Assembly: GCA_001792895.1 (NCBI GenBank)
Contig: MARA01000031.1
Coordinates: 372,001-436,000, forward strand
Source: Lentinus brumalis
Lineage: Eukaryota > Basidiomycota > Agaricomycetes > Polyporales > Polyporaceae
Direction of reading: 5' to 3'
DNA length: 64,000 nucleotides
Positions 43,346-54,748 of this stretch are shown in pieces. How positions within the stretch are numbered: the stretch's first letter is position 1; the number at the start of each line of letters is the position of its first letter. The translations under genes were made by a program, and so were the position numbers. Below the pieces are notes generated by a model that worked only from the letters and a program-made list of their open reading frames with translations, did no database searches and was not told the origin of the DNA.

Positions 43346-46300
43346 GGACCTGCTGACGAGGTTCTTGAGATCATCTTATATACGTGCCGTCCCATGCCAT
43401 GGCAAGTGATAAGTTATCCATTCGAGCACTTAGAACTCTACAACTTGCTGCCGCTGCAGAGAGACTCAGAGTGGTCCTCGAATTTTGAGTGTGACGACAA
43501 GCACGAAGTCTGTTCACGCGCTGCTGCCGCAGCGATCATGTCCGCAAATGGTACATGTGCCGAAAGTCTATCAGTCGCTTGACTGTGCTCAGGAGGGACA
43601 CCACGCATGGTCCGCTGCGGCGTTCCCACCAGCCCGGATCCGTGCACAACTAACATCTCGGCACCAACATGGTATGATGCTTCCATTCGAGTTGAAATCA
43701 TCTCCGAGGTAAGCATCATTCAGTCAAATTCATTGCCCGCATCCACACGAGTTTTAAACAGCGGTACGTATCCATTGTCGTTGTTGTACCTACAGACTAC
43801 AGAGGGACCAGGGCACATGAAAGGACGGACACATGCCCGGCAGGAGAGGCCAGAGTACATTCCCCAGGCGTGACGGCGCACGGGCGGAGATGCAGCGTAT
43901 CTTCATTACGCATAGCCGGAATAGAAGGGACCCTGGGCGCGGACTCGCCAAGTTAATACTCGCCTCGCTCGATCATGTCCCAACTCCCGACTCCCGACTC
44001 CCGACTCTCGGGTCTGAGTCCGCGGCCCTGGGACGCGTCGACGCGATTACGCCGCCACTTCAGCCCCCGCCGTTGTCCCAATACTGCGGCCGTCGCCCGA
44101 AAGACCACAGACCCACCCATGCTCGCACAAGACATGGCAATGTATTGGGAACACCTCTTTGACGAGGACGTCCGACGAACGATAAGGCCGCGCTCCCGGC
44201 ATGTCCCCAGTCACATCGAGATCATGCCAAACGCGGCGTTTGCGGCGCGCGAATAACCGCAAGAAGTACGTACTACAGCAGCACGCGGCGCCGTGAGTTC
44301 GGACACGGGGGAGCTGACAACCTGCGACGCAGAACTTAGAAGAATGCCGAGTTGTCAGCGTGATTGCAGCTCATGACGGAAACACGGAGCGGGACGTACC
44401 TGGGTCCTGAACTGCTTCCGCGGGCTCGTTCTCGGCGTTGCAGAGACATCCCCGGCATGTTCGCGGTGACCGTTCGCCTGACAGACAGGTCACAGTCGTC
44501 GGGGCGTTGGGGAGTTGCTCGGCGGGGAGTGAGGGCGGCGGGGCGTGTGCAGTGTGCACGACTGCACGGCGGAGAGCCGAAGCGACGGGGACGACGAGTA
44601 TTGGCATACGGTGCCGGCGTGCATCCTGCGCTGGCGACTCGGAAAGCACTCAGCAGCTCACGGCTGTCGTATCCACAGCGCACGCGCGACACGGGGCTGA
44701 CTCCTCTGTCCAGCTGCCAGCCATGAGCAGCGCGAAGGCGAACCCATGCATGTACATGACAGAGCTCAGAGCTCACAACAGGTACGAGCTTAGGTTTAGT
44801 ACGAGGACACTGCGGGCGAACTTCTCGACCCCTCGTTCGACGTTCGAGTACTTACTTCGCCCCGCGCTGGGCACGACGCGTTCACAACGTAGATCTAACA
44901 CTACGGCCGTTCGAGGGTGTGTGCGGTAGCACAGCGGGAGCGGGCACCGCGGCGGCGCAGACGCAGAGCTGCTTGCATGGATCGAGGGAGGGCCGTCAAG
45001 ACGTGCGAAGTCTGCTGCTAGCAGCCCATGAGTCGTGTGTGAGCTCTGGCGAGCAGGCAAGCGTAAGAACGTACCTCGACGGACTGTGTTCGTGACTCCC
45101 CGGATTCCGCACTCCGGAGGGCAGCGCGGGAGCTCGCATTGGTTTCTGGGTCGTCGAGCTGCAGACGGAGGCGGGACGGTGCACTCGGGGCCCGGGCAAG
45201 GCTGGCGATCACATTCGAGTGTAGAGTACTACTAGTACATGTTCGCGGCACGCCTCCGCGACGATCTGCTCTGCCAGTGGCGGGACGTCGTGCTCGCGCT
45301 GTGAGCCGTCGACGCGGACTTCATGTACGCGGCGGTGACCCCGGGCAGATTGCCAATGAGTCCCTCTCCTCGAACGTCGAAGCCTGTCCGTCGCGGTCTG
45401 TCGTCCGTTCAAGTTCAAGTTCTGCGTTCTCCGCTCGGGTACCGTGCATAGCGCATCGTAGCATAAGTACTGCGACTGCTCTAGCCTCTACCCCGAGCCC
45501 GAGCGGCGTGGCCGCACCTCTAAATAGTACTTAGGACGAGACTCAAGACTCGAGAGCGGGCTCGGCGGGATACCTACTTCCCAACGACGACAGCGCGAAG
45601 AGCGTGCGTGCATGCCGTCGAGCATTGACAGAGGCTGCACTGTCCACTGGCACAAGGATGCCAGTGCTCGTCGCTCGACGCCGCCAACGTGCCTCTTGAA
45701 CGCAATGCAGCGAGCTGCGAGCCTGCGAGCCTCGAGCTCCAGGGCTCGGACTGCACGCCGCGGACGAAGTGCGACGTACGGCGTACGACCGCAACGTCCC
45801 GGGTCCCCAAGACTCGCATTCACGACCGGCAGACGGGGCTCGCCGCCTGACGCTGCGACGCTGCGACGAGTCGACTCCGAGTCCCCGTGTCACCACGGTC
45901 ATTGTGTGTGCTTACGCCGCTGCCGTTGCCCGCCCGCCCCGCCCTCCTCCTCCGCGTACCTCAAGGTCCCGGCCTCCCTGTGCCTGTGTCGTGGTGCATC
46001 GTACGACTCTCTCCAATAAACAGTAGCCAATAAACAGTAGCCAGTAGCCAGTGGCCACCGCGTATCGAGTCCCGACCGCGGCGTGCTTCGTGCTTCGTGC
46101 TTCGTGCAGCATGCTTCGCCCGATCGTCATCTCCGCCGCCCGCCGTCCGCCGTCCGCCGTGTGCGATGTCGCGCACCAGTCTCACTGCACTGTCAGGTCT
46201 GGGACCAAGCTCCGGCCAAGCGTGTGCGTGTGCGTGTGTGTGGGACTCTGTTGACGTCTTGAGGCGGACAGGGACTCTCTGCGCCGTGCGGTTGTAGATT

Positions 46301-46790
46301 GAGGGCCGCGGCGTGTCTCCGAGCCGCCGCCGTTGCATGCACTCTGCCAGTGAGCGACCGATTGACTGCGTGAGCTCGCTGCTGCGTGTCCGACCCGGCC
46401 AGTGCGCATGCGGGCAGCGGTCAGCGGGCAGTACGAGTGCCAGTGCCGGCGGGGCGCATCGTCGTCGTCGCCGGGGCTCGGACTCGGACTCAGTCGGCGG
46501 GGTTGGGCTGCGGTGCAGGGTCCAGCCACCAGTGCGACGGGCGACGTGCGGCGGGAACGCGGGGCGGCGTCCGAGTTGTATAATTGCATGGATCCGCGGA
46601 TTTGCACAGTCTCCCGGGGCGGCGGGGATAGCGTGAGGCTGCCGTCTGGGACGTAATGTGATTTGTGACGGGGCGGCGGGGCAGGCAAGCGAGGCGAGAT
46701 GCGGTGCGTGGGCGTGGGCGTGCGGACGGGGTTTACGGTGTTTGTGCGTGGCAGACCGAGTCTGGGACGGTCCGTGCGCGGGGAGGGGTG
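43346..46790. other. Long non-coding part of unit 1
   Basis: About 3.4 kb with no supported gene. Frames here are arginine/serine-rich, overlap on both strands and are not preserved in unit 2 because of frequent indels. It includes a short GTGCTTC array (three copies near 46083-46107; four copies in unit 2). Confidence 0.5.
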
Positions 46791-46800
46791 CATATAAGCT
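46791..46800 (+). promoter_or_regulatory. TATA-like element before the spliced region, unit 1
   Basis: CATATAAGCT lies about 30 bp before ATG at 46824 and is preserved in unit 2 (58220-58229) within a conserved GGGGAGGGGTG context. Confidence 0.5.
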
Positions 46801-46823
46801 GTGGGGGGAGAGGGAGAGCGGGC

Positions 46824-47500
46824 ATGCTCTCGACCTCGAAGTGCGTCCGTTCCTCTCCGCTGCTTACGTGCCGTCGCACGCCGTCTGTTCTTGTCTTTGC
46901 TCGTCGCGTGCGAGCCCGAGTGGGGCGTGTCGAGGATGGTGAGTGTCGTCTTCGTGCTCGTGTTTGGGTTCGTGCTCACTGATGTGCTGTGCAGCTGCGT
47001 CGAATGTGAGCGGTAGCAGCGCGAGACGGGGCAGAAACGTACGGTATGTTCCCTTCTCGTGCGCGTGTTGTGATTGTACTGACGAGTGGCTTGACAGTGA
47101 CGGGCGACCAACCTCGTTGGCAGGCGGCATTGCTTCGGTGAGTATGTGCTGGGTCCTGGTCCGTGATGCTGTTGTTTACGCTGTGTGTTAGCTCGGCGGA
47201 GTGCGTATCGCAAGAAGCACGAACCTTCGGACGGGCGGATGCCACTCAGCGCAGCGGAACGTGCGCAGATCCGGGGGCTCGCAGGCGTGGAGCCGGAGAG
47301 CAGTGCGTCTCCAGCTACGCGTGTGGACAAATGTGTGCTGACTCGGGGACCTACGTGCAGAATGCCGGCATGCCACTGGCGCGACGATGGGGCGACGGTG
47401 TCGGGCAGGCAGGCAATGCATGGGGCAGGGACACGGCGGGAAGGCAGCACGTCACAGGGGCGTCCGGGGCAGCAGCGAGTAGGGAGAGGACAGCGGTAGG
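46824..47500 (+). ncRNA. Candidate spliced transcript, unit 1 (coding status unclear)
   Basis: Three consecutive introns have textbook signals and sizes: 46939-46994 (GTGAGT...GTGCAG), 47044-47097 (GTATGT, TACTGAC, TTGACAG) and 47138-47191 (GTGAGT...TGTTAG). The exons between them are 49 and 40 nt. From ATG 46824 the frame stays open through exon 3. In unit 2, exons 1 and 2 differ in length by 16 and 1 nt, so the frame is not kept, although the three differences in exon 3 would all be synonymous in the unit 1 frame. It may be a non-coding RNA or a gene surviving in one copy. The 3' limit is a guess. Confidence 0.4.
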
Positions 47501-47930
47501 ACGGTAGACGTACGCTGTATGCACTGGCGAAGGAATGCGACCGACGGTCCCGCACGGCTGTCTGCGAGTGGAAGCGCGTCTCGGAGCGCTGGCCGGTGAA
47601 TCCACGCACAGACAAGACAGCACACACAGAGAGCAGCAGAGAGCGCGAGCAGAGAGCCAGGCTGAGTGAGCCTGAGTGAGCCATGACGCAAGACGAGCGT
47701 CGTGCGATCGGCGTCGTGACTGCCATATTGGGCAGTGTCGGGATACTGCGCCCTCGATCGCTGCGGAGAAGGTGATGGCGATTGCATACTCCATGGGCGT
47801 CGAGCGTCCAACGAGTGCACAGGTACCCCGACGTCTCTCCATCTCCTGCCATCCTCTGCTGCCTGCTGCTGCTTGCTGCTTGCTGCCCGACTTCCCGCCA
47901 GCCCGCGACGACACCGGCCCGAACGCGGCG

Positions 47931-50900
47931 ATGGCGATCAAGCTGACGACCACAAGCCGCTACGTGCTCCTGGTCGTCGTCATCATCGTCAGTCCCTCTC
48001 CCTTGGCATCCGCGCAGCCCCTCACCCGCACCCGCAGATCGGCCTCCACTCCATCCTCAGCTTCACCCACGAAGACTACGGCCGCGCGACCTCCTTCAAG
48101 AACCTCGCCTCCCAGCTCACCTGGAGCTCTGCCTCGGGCGAAGCAGTCCCCGACGAGTACTATGTCCTCGACTCGGACGCCACACACCCCGACTCCCTCC
48201 TCAGTCGACGCGCGAATGCCACCATCCTCATGCTTGCCCGCAACTCCGACGTCGACAACGCAGTACGGAGCGCGCGCAGGCTGGAGGACAGGTTCAACAA
48301 GAAGTTTGGCTACCCGTGGCTGTTTCTGAACGAGGAGCCGTTCTCGGAGGAATTCAAAACGTGAGTCTTTCCCTCCGTTCGTGTTTCCCCTCATTTGTGT
48401 TTCCCTCTGTTCGTGCCTTTCCCACTCCTCTTTCCGTCTCTTCCTTCGCGGAGCCGTCGCGTTCTTCCCCCGTTCATGATCCAAGAGTGGCCTCTATGCA
48501 CACGTATAGTACCCGCAGTCTATCGCCACGGCGTCGCGGTGTCGACATATCATCCTTCCGGCGCAGCTCGTACGCCCTGCACACGATTCTTCCATCGAGA
48601 TCTTGTGTGTATGCGCGCGGGAGGCCTATGAAGCCAACGAGCATGCGTTATGCCGTCACCCTGCGGCTCGCAAGTACACTCTGCTTTTCCCACTCTTCTC
48701 TCCGTCTTTCACATCGCGGAGCCGTCGCGTTCTTCCCTCGTGCATAGCTCAAGAGCGCACACCTTTCGCACCCGCAGCCTCTCGCCACGGCGTCGGGCTA
48801 TCGACCATTTACCCTTCCGGCGCCGCTCGTACGCCCTGCACACGATTCTCTGATCCAGATCTCGTGTGTTTCGCGTGGGATCCCTGTGAAGTGCGTTATG
48901 CCGTCATCTTGCAGCACGCAAGTACACTCTGCTTTTCCCACTCCTCCCTCTGTCTCTTCCTTCGCGGAGCCGTCACGTTCTGCCCTCGTTCATAGCTCAA
49001 GAGAGGCACCCGCATCCGCGTCCCGTCTACACGTCTGTCGCTGCGTCCTGACTCGGGAGCAGTCGTCGACGGCATGTCGATGCGTAGCCATGCCATCCTC
49101 TGCAGATCCCACTCTCGTCCCTGGCGCGCTGCCCGCGCATTTGTAGATGATTCTGCGCAGCTGTGATGCACTCTCGGCACTGCAGCATCGCACAGTCCAG
49201 GGCGCTGTTCCTGAGCACGTCCAACGCGCAGACTCTGTTCGGGATCTGGTGCGTGGGAGCCGCCTCCGGGAGTCTTCGCCGCGGGCGTGAGCAATCGTAC
49301 TCGACAGGCGGAGGAGTGACGAGCATTGCGTATCCTTTCAATCCAGTTGCCTCGTCTCTGTCTCTCAAGGGCTCGGTGTTTCCGCGGGGCGCCACGGTTT
49401 GTCAGGAGGGTCGGTCTGATCGGTCCATGTAAGGCGTGGGCGGCGGGTGAGCAGGTTGGCGAGTGACGCTCCAGCTGGTGGCAGCGTTATTGCAGTCGCA
49501 GACGCGCGACGTAGGGCAGGAGGTTTCCCCAGCTTGAGTGACTTACTGCAGTCCACGGCCTCTTTCGTCCGAGGGCTCGCTTATCACCGAGAACATCCCA
49601 CAAATCATATGTGCGGTTTTCCGGGTGCGCGAGGAGGTGTCTGAACGATCAGTTCATGATTCTTGAGCGCGTTCATTCTGTGAACTGTCATCGCGTCGCG
49701 CCTTACGTCTGCTTAGTGAGGGAACAACCCCCGGGACGAGTTGTGTATCTGCAGGAGAGGTGACGACGAGCACACATTTACTTCCATGTCTATCCTCGGC
49801 ACACACGCCCTCGCGTTTCATGACCGTTTGACCATGTACCAGACATCACTGACGCCCCTCCTTCTCCCCCAGACGCGTAAGCAACGTAATCAACGGCGAG
49901 GTCACCTTCGGACTCGTCCCGCACGAGCACTGGTACCAGCCGGACTGGATCAACGAGACGCTCGCGACCGCGGGCCGCGAGAAGATGGTCGCGGACAACA
50001 TCATCTACGGCGGGAGCGTGAGCTACCGCAATATGTGCCGGTTCAACTCCGGGGTGCGTCGCCTGCGTCCTACACACTGGGGGAGACCGAGGCTGACGCA
50101 CGCGCACGCAGTTCTTCTACAGACACCCGCTGCTGCAGCAGTACAAGTGGTACTGGCGCGTCGAGCCGGACGTGCACTTCCACTGCGACATCGACTTTGA
50201 CCCGTTCCTGTTCATGGAGGACCACAACAAGACCTACGGTGCGTCGCCTCCCCCGCTCCCCTGTGTGCAAGGGAGTTCTGCGCTGACACGCACGCGGACA
50301 GCGTTCACGATCACGATGTACGAGTTCGGGGCGACGATCCCGACGCTGTGGGACAGCGTGAAGGAGTTCGTGAAGGAGCACCCGCAGTACGTCGCGCCGA
50401 ACAACGCGGTAGGGTACATGTCCGAGGACGGCGGGAACACGTACAACAACTGCCACTGTGCGTCTCCCTTTGATTTTGTTTGGCGTGACGAGCTGACGGT
50501 GCCGGCACGCAGTCTGGAGCAACTTCGAGATCGCGGACATGGACTTCTGGCGGAGCGAGGCGTACACGAAGTTCTTCGAGCACTTGGACAAGAAGGGCGG
50601 GTTCTACTACGAGGTGCGTCCGTCCCGTCCCTTTTTCCCATCACTGTGCTAACGCGAAACCTCCACTGGCAGCGCTGGGGCGACGCGCCGGTACACAGCA
50701 TCGCGGCCGCCCTCTTCCAAAACAAAGAGAAGATTCACTTCTTCGACGAGATCGGGTACGAGCACAACCCGTACACGCACTGCCCCAAGGGCGAGGGCGC
50801 GTGGGCGCGGGGCAAGTGCGGGTGCGATCCGAAGCGCAGTTTCGGTGCGTCTCCTCCCGTGTCCCCTGCCATGTCAAAGTGCTGACTTCAGGAGCAGACT

Positions 50901-50947
50901 ACGACGGGTATTCGTGCATGCGGCAGTGGGACCGCATCTGGCAGTGA
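47931..50947 (+). CDS. GT15 (KRE2/MNT1-type) alpha-1,2-mannosyltransferase, copy 2
   Basis: Exons 47931-47987, 48038-48360, 49873-50053, 50112-50238, 50302-50457, 50513-50613, 50673-50844, 50892-50947; 390 residues with the same anchor and catalytic motifs as copy 1. One visible replacement: LVPHEHWYQP where copies 1 and 3 have LVPREHWYQP. From late exon 3 to about 110 bp after the stop I see no difference from copy 1, introns included. Intron 2 is 1,512 nt. Presumably a functional Golgi enzyme with the same role; divergence of the promoter sides may give different expression (inference). Confidence 0.88.
48361..49872 (+). repeat. Intron 2 of mannosyltransferase copy 2, ~260-bp repeats
   Basis: The CGCGGAGCCGTC anchor recurs near 48448, 48717 and 48964. 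It shares repeats with the unit 1 intron but lacks the unique 220-bp insert and most of the unique 37.5-38.5 kb part. Confidence 0.75.
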
Positions 50948-51659
50948 GCTTGCAGACGCCGGCGGTGAGTAGCCTCGTGGCGCGTGGCGGGTATCTGCGC
51001 GGCGGGCGAAATCTCTCCGATGGACCGTCTGACTCTGTACGCCTGCTGTGGCTCATTTCCTCCGTGACTACATCCTTTCTACGCTCTTCCTTACGGTGTC
51101 TCTCTCTTTGTGGCTACATGCCTCCTTGCTGTACGCCCTCCTGTATCTCTCATTGCTGTATCTCTTTCTTGTATGTCTCTCGCTGAGTGCTGGCACGCTC
51201 GTCTCGCTCTCGTACATGTAGTAGACAGCCAATATATTTCGTTCGTGCTACGAGGGACACGCAGATCAACCACCCCAGCAAACCACACTGAACGCGTCTC
51301 GCACGGGCGCCTATCTGCACCGCACTTGGCCGCCGCGGCGTGTGTCGCCTGCTTGTCTCCTACCACCACCATCGCGCTGCCTCCCTGCTCTCGGACTCAC
51401 CTGCTTGTACTCTGGGATCCTGGCGGCTATATGCACGACGTCTGGGTGTACTGGCGCGATGGGGACACTGGATTCCAGGACATACATACAGGTAAGTCGC
51501 CTGCCTGCTGCCAGAACTCGATGAGCATGCGCCGCCATATCTAAGCGGTGAGATAGGTACGTACTGATGCTCCCAGGTGCGCACTTGCCGGGCGAGTGCG
51601 CGGGCTGACTCTACCACGCCGTCATGGCACTGGGGATAGAGAGAGGTGAGCCACAGGCG
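50948..51659. other. 3' flank of mannosyltransferase copy 2
   Basis: Identical to unit 1 up to about 51055, then clearly diverged. No gene seen. Confidence 0.4.
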
Positions 51660-52700
51660 TGTCGCGTGCCGGGAGAAGACCTCGCTCACCTCATCGTCTG
51701 CCTCGCCGTGTCAGCAGCCGGGAGCAAGACGCGCGAGGACGGACTGCACAGGTTCTGACGTGCCGGGAGAAGACTACGCTCGCCTCGCTATCGGCACGCA
51801 GTCGACCTCGAGCCGCAAGGTATGGCACGACGACTAGAGTAGCAGGTGCGTTGGGACGCGTACCAGCTCCGTGCATGGATCACGCCGTGCACGACAGGAA
51901 GGTGGACCTGTCCCGGCGCCGGCCGCGGACATCGCGGTGAACGCGCCCGATCTAAACCGGCTCGCCGTCCTCAGCAGCGACGCGAGCTTCCGGTTAGAGA
52001 CTCCCGGCCTGGACAGACAAGGAACGGTGAGTTGACGGCCTGTTCTCGCGAGCCCGGGAGGAGAGTCTACTTACCTAGATAGAGAGACGACCCGGAAGAC
52101 TCGCCGCCGCTCCCGAAACCGTGCAAGTGAACGGTGCTTCTGGCGACAAGATCTCAACTGGAGACGCCCTGTACAGATGAGGAAGTGAGCTGATGACATA
52201 CCGGGAGAAGACTTCACTCACCTGGCAATCAGCGCGCAGTCGACTTCAAGCCGCAGGGTAGGGCAGGACGATAGAGCAACACGTCCGTTAGGACGCGTAC
52301 TAGCTCGTACAAGCTGGCAGGGATCACGCCGTGCACGACGAGAAGCTGCACGCATCGCAGCGCCGGCCGCTTACATCACGGTGAGCACGTCCGAGCGCGA
52401 TCAGCTCGCTGTCTTCGGCAGCGACGCGAGCTCTTTGACGAAGACTTCCGCCCTGAACAGAGAAGGAAAGGTGAGTTTACATGCTGGTCCGACGCTCCCG
52501 GGAGGAGCGGTTACTCACCTAGACAGAGAAGCATCCGCGGAGACTCGCCGCCGCTCACGCCACCGTGCACACAAACACTGCTTCTGGTGGCAAGATGGCA
52601 CCGGACACGGCCTATACAGATGAAAGGTGAGCTAACTGTCATGATGACATGCCGGGAGAAGACTCTACTTACCTCGCCGCGGTCGACTCAAGCGGGACTG
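51660..52700. repeat. Nested ~405-bp tandem repeat, unit 2
   Basis: GTGCCGGGAGAAGAC-type strings near 51667, 51761, 52199 and 52648, with the same inner sequence as unit 1 but many indels. Minus-strand TACTCACCT and CTTACCT strings recur near 52070, 52510 and 52667. Confidence 0.6.
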
Positions 52701-53966
52701 AGGTCGTGACGACCAGACTGAGTGGTCGTTCTAGACGGCTTCCAGAACTTCATCGCGATGCGGGCGAGCTTCCGGGAGAGGACCGCAGCCTGTACCCTAG
52801 AGGAACGTAAGAGGTGCGTCGTCGGCGTTGATTCGCCGCAAGCAGAGTCCACTACGAAGTTACTCACCTAGGTAGATAGAACATACAAAGGACGCATACA
52901 GGAGCGATGATGCTGACGACGCGTGAATGGGTATCCGTGCCATGCCGTGCGGGAGGGTCGGGACGCGCGACGGACATGTCGGGCGCGTCTTGAAGCGGGG
53001 TAGCCGAATGAACGCTGCACGACTTGATCAGTGATGTCGGTCTCGAGACACCCACTGTGGTATGGCCGGTGTCGGTGAGTCACTGAGATGCTGGCTCGTG
53101 TAGCTCACTCACCTCGAGAGCCAGGCATGGACGAGTCCAGCCCGGAGGCCGGGAGATAACGACACAAGGTGCGTGCCGGCCGACACGGGAGTGCGGTCAG
53201 AGAGTAGAAGGTGCGTAATACAGGAGAACCGAAGACGCGAGTGTTGTAGCCTCCCCACCACGCAACGGGGCCCCTCGCGGGGCGACGTGGGATATGTGAT
53301 CAGGAGCAAGGGCAGCAGCGCACCGGCGGACATCGTTCGGTTGCGTGCAGCGATAGGCTGACTTTCCCGGGAACAACGGCGTTCAATGCGGGCTGAGGAC
53401 CGTCGCCTAGAAGGTACACTGGAGGGGATGAGCATGCAGGGGAGCTGGGTGCCGGCGAGTTGCGTGGAGTGCCGATGCCCGACGGTAGGTTGGAGGGACA
53501 TCGAGCATAGCACAGCGGCGGAACAGGGACGGCTACATCCCTGGGTGAGGGTGTGGAACATGCGTACAAGGTTGTTGCACTCACCGACGATGCCGTCGTC
53601 GTATAGCTCGGGTTGTGTCGATCAGGCATGCTGGAGGGTAAGGAGGCGGTCTTGCAGCGTTGTGGTAGGTAGCGTCGACGTCTAATGACACGACTTGAAG
53701 AGCATTTCGATGGTGGGAGAGGGAGAGGGACAGCCGTGGGACAGCGCACATGAAGCCCGCTGACAACCCGATATTGCGGTCAGATCCTGGGCCGCGGATA
53801 ACCAACTCACCGCCTTCGGCTCGCGTTGAGCGCGTCTGCCTGTGGGCATCCCTTCTTCGTACCACATTCTCGGTAGCGAGCGGCCGCCGGCGAAGCCCAG
53901 TATCGCAGTCATTCACTCTCCGTCGTGAACAATGACAAGGTGAGCTTGAAGTAGATACAGCAGTAG
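52701..53966. other. Non-coding part of unit 2
   Basis: No gene recognised. It corresponds to 41.35-42.56 kb of unit 1, with an additional stretch near 53.27-53.39 kb. Confidence 0.4.
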
Positions 53967-54748
53967 CTACGAGTGGACATGGGGCTCGATCTCTGCTGCC
54001 GTCGCAGCTCTCCACACACCCTCAGACCATGCCAGCCACGTACGATCCTTGTACATCATCGGCAACGGGCCGCGTGGGACTGCTTCTCCACCGTTCTCCG
54101 CCTCCTCCTCCTCGTCAACTGCCTTCGCGCTCTTCGGACCATTCCGCTCATATCGCCGCGGCTGGAGGTTGCCCTCCACGTCCGTGCGGGGCCGCTGTGT
54201 GCCGATATCGCACCGCCCATAGTCCGGCAACGGTGCCGGAAAGAGGACGGTAGGGCAGGCATGCGCAACGTCCTGCTTCGCAGCAGCAAGCTCGTCATCC
54301 GAGGCGGGTGCAAAGTGAAGCTGCCCGGACTCGCAGAGGTCGATGAGGAGCCGGATCTCCTCCGTGGACATGTACTTCGGGTTGCGGAAGACGACCTCCG
54401 GCGGCCACCCGACGGCCTTCACGTCAAAGCGGAGGAAGACCCGGTGCTGGAAACTGACGGCGGTCCAGGCCATCTTGGCGTCAAGGAACCCCGTCTCGTA
54501 AGCTGTGCCTGCCGTCAGTACATTGAAGTTGTGACAAGCACACGTAACCGCAGGACGGACTGACCGAGCATGCCGTCGAAGAGAGCGCGGAGATAGCCCT
54601 TCTCCTTGCCCCATGCTGTGGCATACGAGGACTTGGGGAGCTGGACCTTGTATGGGTGAACGAGCGCAGCATGCATAGAGCAGCGTGAGAGCAGGTTCGT
54701 AGCCGCACGAGTGCCGGTGCGTGGGCGGAGATGCATATTGGGTGACAT
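53967..54748 (-). CDS. Uncharacterised two-exon protein, copy 2
   Basis: Exons 54748-54565 and 54508-53967 over a 56-nt intron give 241 residues, matching copy 1 in exon length and phase. Visible replacements include RTGTRAATN for HTGTRAVTN, VFLRFDVKAVGWPPEVVFRN for VFLRLDVKAVGWPPEIVFRN, PRTDVEGN for PCTDSEGN, and KDRTWLAWSEGVWRAAT for KDHTWLAWSEGVWRVAT. The frame is intact over 241 codons while surrounding DNA has many indels, so it appears to be held as coding sequence. Function unknown. Confidence 0.6.

Larger units (their letters stand above)
34857..47719. repeat. Segmental duplication, unit 1 (about 12.9 kb)
   Basis: Homology to unit 2 starts near GCCATATACGGGCAGCGTCG and runs to the start of the next copy. 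Order inside: mannosyltransferase gene, 405-bp repeats, uncharacterised gene, long non-coding part, TATA-led spliced region. It is longer than unit 2 mainly because intron 2 of the mannosyltransferase gene is 1.5 kb larger. Confidence 0.85.

Noticed and set aside
46182..47852. 556-codon open frame on the minus strand
   Set aside because: Extremely His/Arg/Ser/Pro/Thr-rich, no domain, overlaps the better-supported plus-strand introns, and the counterpart in unit 2 is broken by indels.
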